Positions 25,045 through 37,900 of a DNA stretch of 64,000 nt are shown here, in pieces. Source of the DNA: Beta vulgaris subsp. vulgaris (lineage: Eukaryota; Streptophyta; Magnoliopsida; Caryophyllales; Amaranthaceae). Every line of letters begins with the position of its first letter. Positions within the stretch are counted from its first letter, which is position 1. Location of the stretch: contig NC_079202.1 of the NCBI RefSeq assembly GCF_026745355.1, positions 51,586,155 to 51,650,154 of the forward strand, in the 5' to 3' direction. The position numbers and the translations under genes are program-made. The notes beneath the pieces were generated by a model. It ran no database searches, had not been told where the DNA came from, and saw only the letters and a list, made by a program, of their open reading frames with translations.

Positions 25045-26582
25045 TGTTGACCCTTGAGTTTTGAAGATGACATAACCACAAAAGACATAGTATATTCATT
25101 TATGTTGTTGCAAGGTAATTCATGCTCAAGCGAAGAGAATACTTGATTGAAGATTAAAGCGGATAATTAATCAAGATCGAAGTAAAGATGTTCGAGAGAT
25201 GAAGAATCAAGCATGGAATGAAGATTAGAATACATTAGGGTATTTATTAATCTTCATGTTAAGGTTGAGTAAAAGCTTAATTAAGTTTGTAGTGAATTCT
25301 CAAAGGAACTTGGTTTTGTTCCCATGAAAGGAACAAACCTGACACTATAGGAACAAGGTTAGGGAACAAGACTTAAAACTGATTTAGGAACTCCTAAGTG
25401 ACTCTAATATTGTGTGCCTAAGTTAAACTTGTGCCCAATATAGTTGTTAGAATTTTTAGGGATATTTTGACTAAGATCCACTATTTTAGGAATTTAGTTT
25501 AAGTTTGTTAGGAAAAGATTTTAAAAAGATTTTCTGATTTTAATTTAACTGGTTTTCAAATCTTATCTTTTTATATTTTGTCTTTTATCTTTTATATTTT
25601 ATTTAAAAGATTTAGTTTTCGAAAATTAATATATTTCCGGTTTTCAAAATGTTTCGGATTTTAAATTATAAAACTGTTTTTCCGGTTTTATAAAAGAGAT
25701 TTTGAAAAAGATATTTTTCCTAAAAACTAGCTAAAGTGTTTAATTTATTTATTTCCTAAAAACTGGATTACACGCCTAAACCTACTGCTACACGATTTAT
25801 GTAGTTAGTGGCTTAGTTAATTATCCTCCAAGTATTTATTTAATTAAAATGAGTTTAATTATTCTTCAAGTTTTGTAAAAACCACGTAATGTATTACTGC
25901 TTCTCTTATGAAGTGAAGTAGTGGATTAGTGGATGCTTTACATGACATGGAATAATTAATTTAATTTAATTAATTAAATAACATCATGGAGATCATGTGA
26001 TAATGGTTTAACTAGTGGAGAACATGTCTTGTCTTAATTGTCTATAAATAGGCGCCTAATTCATTTGAGCAAAATGTGTCTGACTTAGTTAATTTGTCTT
26101 AAGTTATCTAAAGTGTCAGTGCCTTTTTCTTAAGAGAATTCATACTTACATTAATCGAGTTTATTACTCTTCCATTATTTTACAAAGTGTATTTTTGAGA
26201 AAAGGGTTTGAGTGAACTCTTGTAAGTGTGAGAAGCTTTTAGTGAAGCAAGAGAAAGAAAAAGGAACTTCGAGTGAAGTTTGAGAGAAACGTCAGTTATG
26301 GGAACTGTCGTTGGGAACTTGAGTTGAGTGACTTAAGTTGAGAATCGAGAGAAAAGTAATAGGTTGTAAACAGAGTTGTTTTGGCCTATTATAGTGAAAA
26401 GTTGTTTAAAATCCCTTGTGGTCGAGGTTGTTTCTTCCTACTAGGCCTAGGAAGTTTTTCCTCGCTAAATCTCTCGTGTTCCCATTGTTTGTTCCTAAGT
26501 TTACTTTTAATTCCGCAAAAAGTATAGCTTATTCTCTCACTATAATTCACCCCCCCTCTTATAGTGCTCATATTATACAACA
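25045..26582 (+). mobile_element. Solo LTR of a Ty1/copia element
   Basis: A 1,538-bp block starts TGTTGACCCTTGAG and ends ATATTATACAACA, flanked by a perfect 5-bp target duplication GTAAA (25,040-25,044; 26,583-26,587). The CACCCCCCCTCTTATAGTG segment just before the end is typical of LTRs of the Maximus/SIRE group of copia elements. There is no coding interior, so the element has been reduced to a solo LTR by recombination between its ends. Confidence 0.85.
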
Positions 26583-28098
26583 GTAAAGGTTTTTAAACAA
26601 TTTTAAGAAGAATTTAAAGTATTTTATTATTGATGTAAATTCATAAAGAATTGATTGTGGATTTATATTGGTTGTTTTAGGCGGAAAATTCTCTTTACGC
26701 GAATTCTAAGGTTGTGAAAGTGGCTACTCGATTTTTCTACACAAGGTACGTACATACCTGTGTATTGATTGAATTAGTATCGTGATTCTAATAAGGATAA
26801 AAATAATGTAGTATCATGTATAGAAACTATTTCGAGTTCATTTATGATTTCTATTATGTTAGATTTGCATATTTTATGTCGTTGCGTGAAACATGTTGAT
26901 TATGAGATTTATATTATGTTTGGATGGAAGATTGATAAAAGCATATGAAATTTGAAAACTTTATTGTATTAATTCATATGACGTATATATATTGCTTTGG
27001 ATAATGATTGAATCATGTTGTTCCCTTTTTATTATTTACTACTTTATAAGGATCGATGGTCTTGTTTGGTAAGTTGATATTTTATACCTTTAAAAGGTTG
27101 GTTGGTTGTTCGCTAGGTTCAACAAATAAATGAGGAAGATTGGATTAAAGTTGGATTAATCTTGGGTTGTTAAGTTGTTTGATCACTTATCTAATCCTAA
27201 GATATATAAAAGTGGAAGTTTGTGATTATTTGATGATTGTATTATCTATATTGCTTGTTTAGTGTTAACAAGTAATAAGTTATTTATCATGTAAAGTGTG
27301 TGAAACGTGAATATCAATAGCTTTAGACTTATACACGTCTGAATTGTTGGACAAGTAGAGAGTTGGAGTACATGGTGGTAGCACATGTCTTTTCCTAGAT
27401 TGTTCATTGTGTCATATTTTTGATTTAAAAAGGTTCCTTAATATCGTAGGTCATGGGAATACGGAGCCGCGCCCATATTTCGTCTTCCAAGTGGAAGGCT
27501 AGTTTTTTGTCAGACAGCTCGTTCAATTGACTATTTCATTTAAAGTAAATAAAATTTTGGTTGTGAAGTTTTGTTCAGTAAAAGTTATCTCTAAGGTTAT
27601 TATATTATTATTTATTCCTGTTTAGTATGTGGTAGTATCATGTTAGGATTATTTATTTGTAATTATGTAGTACTTAGCTTTGTTGATTACGTGCTTTTGT
27701 GTGTGTATGTTGATCATGTCTATTCGTTATTGATCATGTGATGACCCATTTAGGTGAGGAGTCACTAGGGATCAATAGTGCATTGTCCATCTACATGTTT
27801 GAAGATGATGCATCATTGGTTCGAGATTAGAGAGCTTATGTAGATTGTTTTACCATACTTTGATTTTATATTTTCGTAGTTCACTTTGACTATTGTCGTT
27901 GACTTTAGCTTTTGGTTTGGTTTTGGAGTTGACTTTGTGGTTGACTAAATTTTATTTATAAAGTTTATTTATTATGTTTCCCGCTGCAAAATTCCGAATA
28001 AGCGATACGTTATTACACGGACGATAATGCTTTGGTAATTCTTTAAGTTTTATACTGAAAAGGTATTTTGAAAAATAGAGAATTGTCGGGGTGTTATA

Positions 28099-28420
28099 TT
28101 TTCCGCCATAATATCTGGAACGAGATGTTTCTGGCAACAATTGGTATAAGCCGAGTTGTGACAAGGGTAATCCATGTTGAGGATGACCCCTTTCATCTTC
28201 TTGAACTTTTACTTAGTGCTAATACTTGTCTTTTGTTTTCAGTTGTTGCCCGAGAATATTTGGATCCTGATATGGCTAAACGATTTACCAGCAATGCCTC
28301 TTTGATGATCAAGCTGAAGGCTGAGACCTTGAAGGTGCCTCCTCCGTCGAAGGTATTCCTACTCTTACGGGTATTTTTTGCTTTGCGTTTTAAGTTCGTT
28401 GCTTACAAAAACATTTAAAG
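28099..28420 (+). pseudogene. Coding-like fragment of unknown gene
   Basis: Right after the old LTR lies a 116-codon frame (28,068-28,418). Its part after TTTTGTTTTCAG (from about 28,241) reads like an exon, with VVAREYLDPDMAKRFTSN and KLKAETLKVPPPSK, ending at AAG before GTATTCC as a possible donor. I do not recognise the protein. It may be one or two exons of a gene captured or truncated by the LTR insertion, or a chance frame; there is no start or partner exon nearby. Confidence 0.35.
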
Positions 28421-29261
28421 CAGACTATTGAGCAAAACTCTGGGTCGACATGAGGCTAAAGTACACTACTAAGTCTTATTCTTTTGGACTTATCTTCAGT
28501 TCAGTTAATTTCGATTTAGTTTCTCTCTACAATTCAATTTCTCCCAGTTCAGTTTTTCTCAATTCAAAAGAACTAGATAATTAACTAAATGTCTCTCACC
28601 CTCGTATGTCTCATGTAATATGGAACTCTTCATTGGCTATCTTTCTCACAATCAAAATTCATTAAAAATTGTATTCATTTTTAGTCTTTTAGGTGTATAG
28701 AGAATCACGAAAAAACATTAATAAATGCATGATTTGATCTCATGCCTTAGTATTAAATCATGAAGTCAAATTTAGTATATAAATAGTATAAAAGTCAAAA
28801 CGTTGTTATCTCTCTATTTGTTTTCTGTGTTACAATTATGCTTATAAGTCATTCCAATTTATTTACCACATACGCATTTTAAAGCTGTCTTTTTCTATGT
28901 ATTATTTTCTTTGTAGTTGGATCTTACCTATAGTCATCTACCCACCATCTTCTTTCCTTCAACTCTTCCATTATTAGAGATATTAATATCACCAATATCT
29001 CTAATATCCACTTTCTTTAAAGAAAAATTGTTTTTTAAATAAAATCGAATATAGAAAGCTTATATAATTTATTCTACTTCATAGTATTACATCGTTTTTT
29101 TTATCTGCACACTGTTATTTTTTCTATTTTTGGTAACATGTCTCAAATTTCAACTAATTTCTCCTCTTTTTTCATCAATGTCATCCACTTTATTCTATTC
29201 TTATCCACTTTTAATTTATCTTTCATACCTTTTTACTTGTTCCTTAATTCTTCCCCAAAAT
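28421..29261. other. Intergenic, no feature seen
   Basis: AT-rich sequence with a short TTCAGTTCAG-type stretch (28,495-28,570) like that in the LTR flank at 8,300. No gene is supported. Confidence 0.45.
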
Positions 29262-29269
29262 GACGTGAA

Positions 29270-29558
29270 TAGAGGTGATCAATATCGACAAGGTCCGAAA
29301 TGGGCCGTTTGTTGGCACGATTGTTCGGCTCATGGTTCGGTCCCAACTCGATTATGGGGTAAAACATCGGAAAACAAGCAACATGAATATGGAAAGTCGG
29401 ACTAAAATTCTGCCCCTACTAAAAACTGGTCCTACAAAGCCACGTTGGTCGGCTTCAATTAGAGGGTCTTAGCGTGAAAATTCCAGCCCGAAACTTGACC
29501 CTACCCAAAACGGATTACTTTTTAAGTCGAATTTCAATTCAACCCATGATCACCTCTA
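29270..29558. mobile_element. Small non-autonomous hAT element
   Basis: A 289-bp element with inverted ends TAGAGGTGATC and its reverse complement GATCACCTCTA. It is flanked by 8-bp duplications that agree at 7 of 8 positions (GACGTGAA at 29,262 and CACGTGAA at 29,559). The TAGAGGTG-type end and the 8-bp duplication are hallmarks of hAT transposons. It lies about 2.4 kb upstream of the MADS-box start codon. The reading frames through it are not genes. Confidence 0.78.
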
Positions 29559-29566
29559 CACGTGAA

Positions 29567-31439
29567 TAAACTAAAATGAAAGGGCGGAGAGTAATATTAG
29601 TTGGAAACTTTTAGCACCAAAAAAAACAAAAACTTAGAAAGTTTATGAAACAAAACAAAAAACATCACAATTCACAGGGAAAACTCCATTTCTTAATTTG
29701 GTCTGAAAGCCACTTGGGGTAATAACTAAAAAAAATGGTTGATAAAGTACGGAACTAAAGAGTAGAGTTAGGAAGAATAAAAAAGAGGAAAGAGTCATGG
29801 ACTAAAAAAAAACCCCAGGATATGTCAGTATCTGACACGCTACTCTGGGACCTTTTTTTTGTATCTGTCACTATATATTCAGAAATGCGTTTTCGAATTC
29901 TCATTGGTCCGATTGTACGGACGACGTTGACGTTTTATCATTAGCTTTCTTTTTTGCACTATTTATTTCATGCTCTTCTATTTCTCCCCATTTTTATTTA
30001 CTCCCCCTTTTTTAGATTTTAGCTTCTTCATCATATTCATAGGATAAATTGTCTCTTTGGTTGTTAAGTTTACATCTTCACTAATGCCTAAATGAGTTTA
30101 TCACTTTATGTACGTTTAAGAAATTTAACTATTACTATAATCCTAATCTTTTATTGTTCTAGAATAAAATACACTCATGAAACTTAAAAAATGTCGATGT
30201 TTTGGTTAGAAATGGAATAGGAGACTTGGTATCTTAATCATTTGATGCTAATATTATTCCATATATATATGGTGTCTTTACGCAATTATTGCAAGATTGG
30301 TATCAACGATTTGCCACATACCTCACAAAGGTATGATTCTTGGGTAGAAAGTGTGGTATATAGTTCTCTCTTTGTCTAACACCACCAAGGGTACTACATT
30401 TCTTTTATTATATGCCGATTACATATTCTTCACAGTCACAACCTTCATCACGGGTTCTCTTCAATATGAGTGGCCTGTCACGCGACCTAACTAGTTCAGA
30501 AGCAACGTGTTCAATATGTTGAGATTAACATACATATTGAATATGTGAAAGTTACCCTTGGACAATTTCATGTGTTAGGTCTGTATTGTAATAAACAACA
30601 TCTTTATGAGAGGACTTTATTTTTGTAAGATTCTTGATTTTTCGCCATTCTCAAAGTTAATCATTATATATTTTCGATTACGGGAGTGTGATATTAAATA
30701 TATCATATAAATAAATTATTTATGTGAACTTTTCTAATTATATATATCTTTCAAAACCTTAACTTATTTGTGTTATCCTCTTAAACTAAGCGTAAAACTG
30801 TATTCTTTCATAAATCATAATCTCGTCAAATATTATTTTGTCATTATTAGCTTAATATATATAGTGGATGGTTTTGTTCCTAATGAAAGATTGGTTGATC
30901 ACTATATATATAAGAATTATAAAATATACTAAAGTAATAAAAAGCAATTGTAGTATCATTGTACTAGCTAAGTTAAAAAAGATCAACTCAAACAAAACTA
31001 GCAAGTAATATCTATAATTCATAAAAAAAAAAACTAGTCTCATCTTTCAACCTTTATTTGCACACTTTCTCTTTCTTCCTATTTCCTTTCTTTGCACCTT
31101 TCCCATTTATACACCTCCTCCCATGTTATCCTGAAAAATTTCAATAATTGCAAATTCTACCATAAATCTTTCTCCATCTCATTTTCAGGTTTCTTCTTTT
31201 CCCTTACAAGGTTTTGCCAAAACAAGCAAAGAGTTAAGGTTTTACTACTTTTCATGTTTAATATAGTAATAATATTTATTTATATTTTATATTTAAAAAC
31301 CTTTCTTTTTCATTGCAATAGTTCTTTCTTTCTTCTTTCACCCAGTGGGTTAAAGTTAAATATAGCAAACCAAAACTTTCCTTTTTCATTTATACATAAA
31401 TGGGTTTTTATTTAGACCAACTTGCTAGTTAAAAGAAAA
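29567..31439 (+). promoter_or_regulatory. Upstream region of the SOC1-like gene
   Basis: Non-coding AT-rich DNA between the hAT element and the leader. It must hold the promoter, but I cannot mark a TATA box or MADS-binding site with confidence. I saw no perfect CC(A/T)6GG site; the nearest is CCTTACAAGG at about 31,201-31,211, which has a C inside the core. The 107-codon frame at 31,092-31,415 is Phe/Leu/Ser-rich chance sequence. Confidence 0.35.
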
Positions 31440-31959
31440 AAAGCATAGACTTATAGAGAGATTTTAGAGAGAGATTTTAGAGAGAGAAAGTGAGATGAAT
31501 ATGGAAAGGTGGGTCTAGTGAGACTGTGAGAGTCTAACCATTGATGGTTACTACCCAAAAAAGGCAACCCAGACTCAAATAAAGAATAAATCAATCACAA
31601 CTCACCTGCCTCACTGATTTATACCCAGAAAAATAAATACCCAAATAATTTTTTTTTTTTTTTTTAAAAAAATTGTGGGTTTCTGTTAAATTTGTGTAGT
31701 TTCCCTTAAAAAATTACATATCTAAGTTTCTCTTTGGATTCTTTCTTCTGGGTTCAGCTCCATTTTTCCTGAAGAGATCCATATTTTCTGGGTTTATCTT
31801 CTATCATAATTATTGGTAAGTCAACCTTTTAATTTCTTTGTTTTTTTTTTTTTATCAAAGTTGATTACTTGGTGATGCAAATCAATTGATGAAGTTTATA
31901 TATATTTGTTGTTGATATGAAATTTGATGATTTTTGTATGAAATAAATAGAGGTAAAAA
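31440..31959 (+). promoter_or_regulatory. SOC1-like leader with GAGA tract and 5'UTR intron
   Basis: A GA-rich tract (GAGAGATTTTAGAGAGAG, 31,455-31,493) lies in the probable promoter or leader and resembles binding sites of plant GAGA-binding (BPC) proteins. A likely 5'UTR intron runs from GGTAAGTC (donor 31,816) to AAATAG (acceptor ending 31,950), leaving AGGTAAAAA before the start codon. The positions are read by eye; transcripts are needed to fix the transcription start. Confidence 0.55.
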
Positions 31960-34900
31960 ATGGTGAGAGGAAAGACACAAATGAAGAGGATAGAAAATGC
32001 GACGAGCAGACAAGTGACGTTTTCTAAGAGACGAAATGGATTGTTGAAGAAAGCTTTTGAGTTATCAGTTCTTTGTGATGCTGAAGTTGCTCTTATTATT
32101 TTCTCTCCAAGAGGAAAACTTTATGAATTTGCAAGTTGTAGGTATGTTCTTAATTTTATGCTATTTCTAAATTTCATTTCTTTTCAATCAACTTTCCTAT
32201 TTTAATTTCATTTCTTCTTCTTCGTCATCATCATCATTATTATTATTAGTATCTTTTAATTTGGAAATCGACCCTCTAAGGGATAACGCGATAAGGTCGT
32301 GTACATCTAAACCTTTCTAATGTATCTAGGAGGGTTCGATCTTTCATTTGATGGTAGTGTTTGTGTATTATATGTGTAATCGCATGTTTTTTGTATATTT
32401 TTTGGGAAATCATTTTTGGAAAGCTTAATGCGTTAGGGTTAGGGTTGAATGGTTTTTGCAATTTCTTTGCTCATAAACTTTAATGTGCTATGTATTTGGT
32501 GGACGATTACATGAAATTTTAGTGTTTAGCACTTCAATAATCCCTATTTTTTTTTTAAGGTTCAATAATATCTCATTGACTCGTGAAGAAATAACATATA
32601 CCGTACATAATTTAAGTAGGTAATTATTCTAATGTAATGAAAATCAATCTAAGCTCAAAACAGTATGGTAGGTAATTTACTTTAACGGATTGTGATTCTC
32701 CAATCATATATATCCAAAGTATGAACGTTATGAACGTTTGTTTCAATAGTGAAGGTGCATTTTTTCCCTTGGTTTTCATCTTCCTTTTATAATAGAGGAA
32801 AATAAATAGATTTGAATTACTCAAATTTTTTTTTACTCATAATGAATTTAACTAACATGAAAATTAAATTTGTAAATTTTAGAAAAGAAGTCAAGCTGCT
32901 CCTAAATGAGCTTTAGGCTTAGTGCATGTATTTTTTTTTCTTATCTTGTTGGTAATGATGTAATTAATTACGTTTAATTTCATTACTTAAGGATGAGGAG
33001 ATCAAATATTTGACTATTAATGACATAACTTAAATTAGCTTCCGTCTAGAAAAAAATCACATCAAAGACATGTTTAACTTGAAGATAATGCAATAAGGGT
33101 AATAAAACGAAATTAAAATAAGATTGATAAGTTGGGTGGTGGTGATGCGATAACAAGGACTTTGACTCAAAAAATAAACGAGGATTTTTGTTGTTGTTGT
33201 ACCATGTAAGTATATAGTTCACACCACGTTCATAAGGTAACTATTAGTCTATTACCCTCGACAAGAGGGTAATGTATAGCTCTCCTATCCTCCCTCATAA
33301 ACATTCGTAACTTTTTCTATACATCGCCAACTAGTTACACTTATACACTATCTTCATTGTCTTTATTATGTTTCCGACTATCCATTTTTTATTACCCTCA
33401 ATTTAAACATGCCTTATAAAAGTTTGCCTTGGTACATTCATGAATGTCCTATTACATGATATGTCAATCACTTAATTCCACAATGTAATTGGATTGTGCT
33501 ATCTTATACTCGCTCATTCTACACTATCTCCTTGTCAAATTAGTACTTACTTTTGGGTCTAAAATAAGACAAATCATGGATGATTCATCAATCAAAAGTA
33601 ACAAATTATGGTCTGTGTTATTGGTGACAGTTTATCTGTGGTTCTGGATATTTGTTGTACATCAAGAGGGAAACTTTAAAAGGTTGTTACACTATAGATA
33701 GAATCATTGTCAATTACTGTTCAACTAGTCGAGGTCAGCATCCACTGCTAGTAGTCAAATTTTGGATGGAGATGAGGAAGAAAATGAAGAAGTGATGATA
33801 AAACTATTATTTCACCCTAAGTGTATTTTTTTTTCCACCTTTGAATAATTGTACGTTTCAGCTATAGAGATCCGGCTAATAAATTTTGATAAGTTCACAT
33901 AAGGTGTTATATGTGTAATATGTTTTAGTTGAAATTTAGAGTAGTATTCACCATCTTTTGGACGAGCAGGACGTACGACTTATTTTGTCTGAGTTGATTC
34001 GAGCCAAAACATATTATATTTTTTGCCAAAACATCTCATTCTCTCAATTGGACTTGATTCAAGTAATTACATGTTTCCCATTCAGTCAATATTATCAGAA
34101 TGAGATCTCTTGAGTCTTGGAACATATATTGTAGTTTATGATTTGGATAAAATAATATTCTGTCTGAATATTTGAAGATTTTCAATATCCAATAAAATAT
34201 TTAGATGATAGTTGATTAACCAAACCGAGGTTAATAAGTACTCCATAATTATAGTATAATATGATTCCAATTCAGTAAAAAAAATAAAGAAAAGGATATG
34301 TCATTCTTCAACTGACAAAGCAAGGGGCCAATTGTGAAATGGCCATACATGTTGGTGGAATCAATGTGCATGTACTGGATTCTTCACTTCTTCAGTCTCC
34401 TAAATGGGTGAAATAACTTTTTTTTTTTTTTGAATAAAATGAAATAATAATACTAAATAGTATGTTAAGATAAATTGATGGTACAAATGTGGGTGTTATA
34501 GTGTTATTTTTCTTGTTTGATGCTTGTTTCTCTCTATTACTATAAGTTAGTGTCGTACAAAGTTAGCTGCTACTCCCATAAGTGTTTCCACACTCCCAGA
34601 CACACCCACATTTGGTAAGAGTACTTCTCCTGTTTATTAGAAAGTTACCCTTTATGGAGATCCAATGGTTTATTCACAAACTATTTGCTAATGTGAATAT
34701 GTTCATGATGTTACACCTAAGTTTATAAGTTTTAATAAATTTCAATATAAAAGTTTTATGTGAATAGTACAACATATATATTTGACGAATTTGATATAAA
34801 CTACTTATTAATCAGAGAATTAACTTAATAGTTAGAGATGTAAGTTTGATTTTTGGCGATCAATATTTCCATATATAGACTAAATCTAGTTTGACATTTT

Positions 34901-37900
34901 AGATGTCTAAATTTACACCAAAACCAATATGATCCAATTCAAATAGTGACTGCTATTTTTTTTAATGGGAGTTCATAGTTGATGAATCTTATTTTCTAAA
35001 AGTGGACTAATATTATAATATTAAACCATTTTTCTAAAAGCTCAAACTTTTACTCACATTTCATAGGAAATAGCTATATGAGAAGTCTCAAAAAGCTTTT
35101 CAGTGTAATGCTACTAAGATACTATTCCATTTTTAACAAAAATAATTGCGTATTCATTTAGAGTATATTTAGTCGACACCTTTGGTCCTTTTTCCTAAAA
35201 TGGTAGGTTGATCTAACTAAATGATGCATTTTTTTTTTAACTCTTTCTCTCATTTCTTTACCTTTTCATCTTTTTTCTTACTTTTACTTCTTTTTTCTCT
35301 GCCTTTTACACATTTCGTTGATCATGAAAATATCAATGTACCTATTGAAGAAACGAAGGGAGTAAGAGTTTCAAAGTAAATTAGTCATTTTTATACTAAA
35401 ATTGATGTTGAAATATGCCTTGAATTATATGGCGCTAGGTTTAACCAAGCACGGGGTTGGGGGAAACTCTGCCGAAGTTTTCGATGTATTTGGTTTAGTA
35501 ATTTGTTATTGTTTTGGTTTCCATTTTAGGCATGATCTCTTTAGGTTAATTAGGAGAAGTACTATATAAACCTAACTAATTAACTTCTGTTTCCAATTAT
35601 TCTAAAATTTGTACTCTCTCTCATTAAAGACAAGAAGATCATTTTCCCTCTCCCTATGAATATAAATAATATATTGTTAGTGAACCACGTTAAATCTTTG
35701 TGTTCTTCTTCTAACTCTTTTTAATATATATAGAAGTGAGTTCATATGAGAATCCATACTTACATGAGAAATGAAAATGATATTTACGCGTTATAACTCT
35801 TATGAATAAGTGATGTAACTTAAAAAAAAGAATATTAGAAAAAAAAAAATTCAAAATTTGAATTCTTTTTTCTGGGCTCTAAAGTGATATAACTCTCACA
35901 TTTCATATCAAAGGTCATGTATTCGAATCATAGTAACTACACATTGTTAATATTTTTGAATGAGATTATAAACATTTGTATTAGAAGATTCAGAAGACAA
36001 CATGTGACACCGTTCATGTGGTAGGAACGCTTTTAAATATATTTGTATAGATAACACTTATATGTTTTGAGTTTATATTCATTTCAGATTAGTTATATAT
36101 ATTTTTGTGTTCCAAGTTATATATATTCATGTGGAGTAATAAACATATCTAATAATTAGCTAAGACAGTAAGATGTCTACAATTTATTAATTGCATGTTC
36201 GAATCTCATTACACAAAGTTGAATAGTACATATTTTTTAGTAAGCATATGACCTTGCATGTTTTAGTGAATAGGGGGTTCCATATAACAATATAAGTATA
36301 CATTATTAGAAACACTTTTTAATATATTTGTATAGATATTATTGTAATTAATTATCGTCTACCAAACGAAAATTTAGGCTAATAATTCCATATATATTTT
36401 TTGTCGCCGACATAAAAATGTGCATATAAAGTAGTCTTTCCACAGCAACATATCTTGTGTAGTCTGAGGAGATATCTTTTGCCATCTTCTCATTGGCCTG
36501 GTGCATAGAGTTGAAATTTTCATGATTTTGTTTGATGATTAGGATAAGATATGTAATCAACCTGTATTGTGTCTGTAGTTTCGACTTTCGAGAGCCTTTC
36601 ACTAGGCATGATTGCATGAAATGACACGACTTTGATCTCTATAGTCGAGGTAGATATTAATACTGATAAACGTTGATGTGGATTTTTTTATCTTGAACAC
36701 CATTTTAGGCCTTGTTTGATTGTATATAGGAAGTTATACTTCGTAGGAAGTTATTTTTTCCATGTATTTGAAATTTCTGGGAAGTATAAAATTGTGTTTG
36801 GTTGATAATGGAAAGTAGAACTTCCTACGGGAAGCTCTACTAGGTAAGTAACTTCCTCCATTTTGGAGGAAGTAGAACTTCCTAGGAAGTGCAAATTCCC
36901 ATGATTTTGCCAACCACACAACTTCATATACTTCTACTTCTTAGGAATTTGCACTTTTCACAATTTGTTTTGTCAACCAAACAAGGGCTTATAGATACAT
37001 TTAAAATAAACCTATTTCGCTCTTAATATAAAATCGTAAATACTTTTAAGATTATTTTTTTTTACTGATTGTTCAAAGAAAATCTCTAAAGCTCCGTTTG
37101 GTAGGGCGTAAAACGTTTTCCCGGAAAACTGTTTTCCCCTATTTTCAGTTTTACATTGTTTGGTTGGCAAAAGAGTGTAAAACCATTTTCCCTTGGGGTA
37201 AAATTACTCTCCCAAGGAGGGAAAACCATTTTCCTTTCAAAATGAAGGGAAAACTATTTTCCTTATTTCTCTTGTACAGTCCTCTCACTACCTCCTTACT
37301 TTTCCTTTCATTTCATCATTTTTTTTACATCGAACCAAACAACGGAAAACTAAATTTGGAATTGTGTTTTCCATTGTAAATTGTTTTCCATGAAAATCAT
37401 TTTACACTGAAAATATTTTACGCCCTACCAAACGGAGCCTAAATGAGCAAAGTTTTACAATTCAAGAGCACTAAACAAGCAAATAAGCAACAAAAAGCCT
37501 TTAATATACCATACATATGATATATCAGGTATACAATAAATATTCTCTTGATTATAGTGTTTGTTTTCCTAACTAATCAACTTAAAACTTGTGGGACTTA
37601 CCACTATATGTATGTGTAAGACTCTACTCAATGTGTATGTATGTATGTAGATACCATCTAAAGTTGAGGTAAGAATAGTATTGAAGACATGAGGTCGAAT
37701 AATGTGTCAATCACTTCGTTTTATAACTCTATGGAGCTCAGGACACACAAAATTATCATTTGGTTTTCTAGTAGGGTGTGGCTTGCATTGATCTCGTATG
37801 CGCCTAAGCCTAATTAAGATGCTATTCTCCATCTATCCTCCTACCTCTTTTGTCCATGCCTCCAACTCTTTAGGTTACTTCGAAAGATGTTGGCCAATCT

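Larger units (their letters stand above)
22484..28098 (+). mobile_element. Older related Ty3-type solo LTR with two nested insertions
   Basis: The block starts TGTAATCTCCCG and ends GGGGTGTTATA, diverged forms of the ends of the young LTR. Inside, GGCGGAAAATTCTC and CAAGGTACGTACATACC at about 26,697-26,760 match AGCGAAAATTCTCCG and CAAGGTACGTACGCGTACC of the young LTR. TTTCC precedes it and TTTCC lies one base after its end (28,100-28,104). Subtracting the CACTA and copia insertions leaves about 2.64 kb, close to the 2.52 kb of the young LTR. I see no interior or second LTR, so it is a solo LTR of a sister family. Confidence 0.78.
32142..36699. other. SOC1-like intron 1, 5' part
   Basis: Intronic AT-rich DNA. 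It holds a MITE-like inverted repeat (33,069-33,414) and one perfect CArG word (35,521-35,530). No nested gene or RNA gene is visible; the short open frames at 32,276, 32,624, 33,489 and 36,348 lack recognisable features. Confidence 0.6.

Noticed and set aside
31092..31415. 107-codon frame upstream of the SOC1-like gene as an upstream gene
   Set aside because: Composition is Phe/Ser/Leu/Ile from TTT/TTC-rich promoter DNA, with no domain, and it does not extend into any exon.
37098..37379. 93-codon frame in SOC1-like intron 1
   Set aside because: It spans a Tourist-like MITE from end to end and is Phe/Pro/Leu-rich from GTTTTCC-type words.
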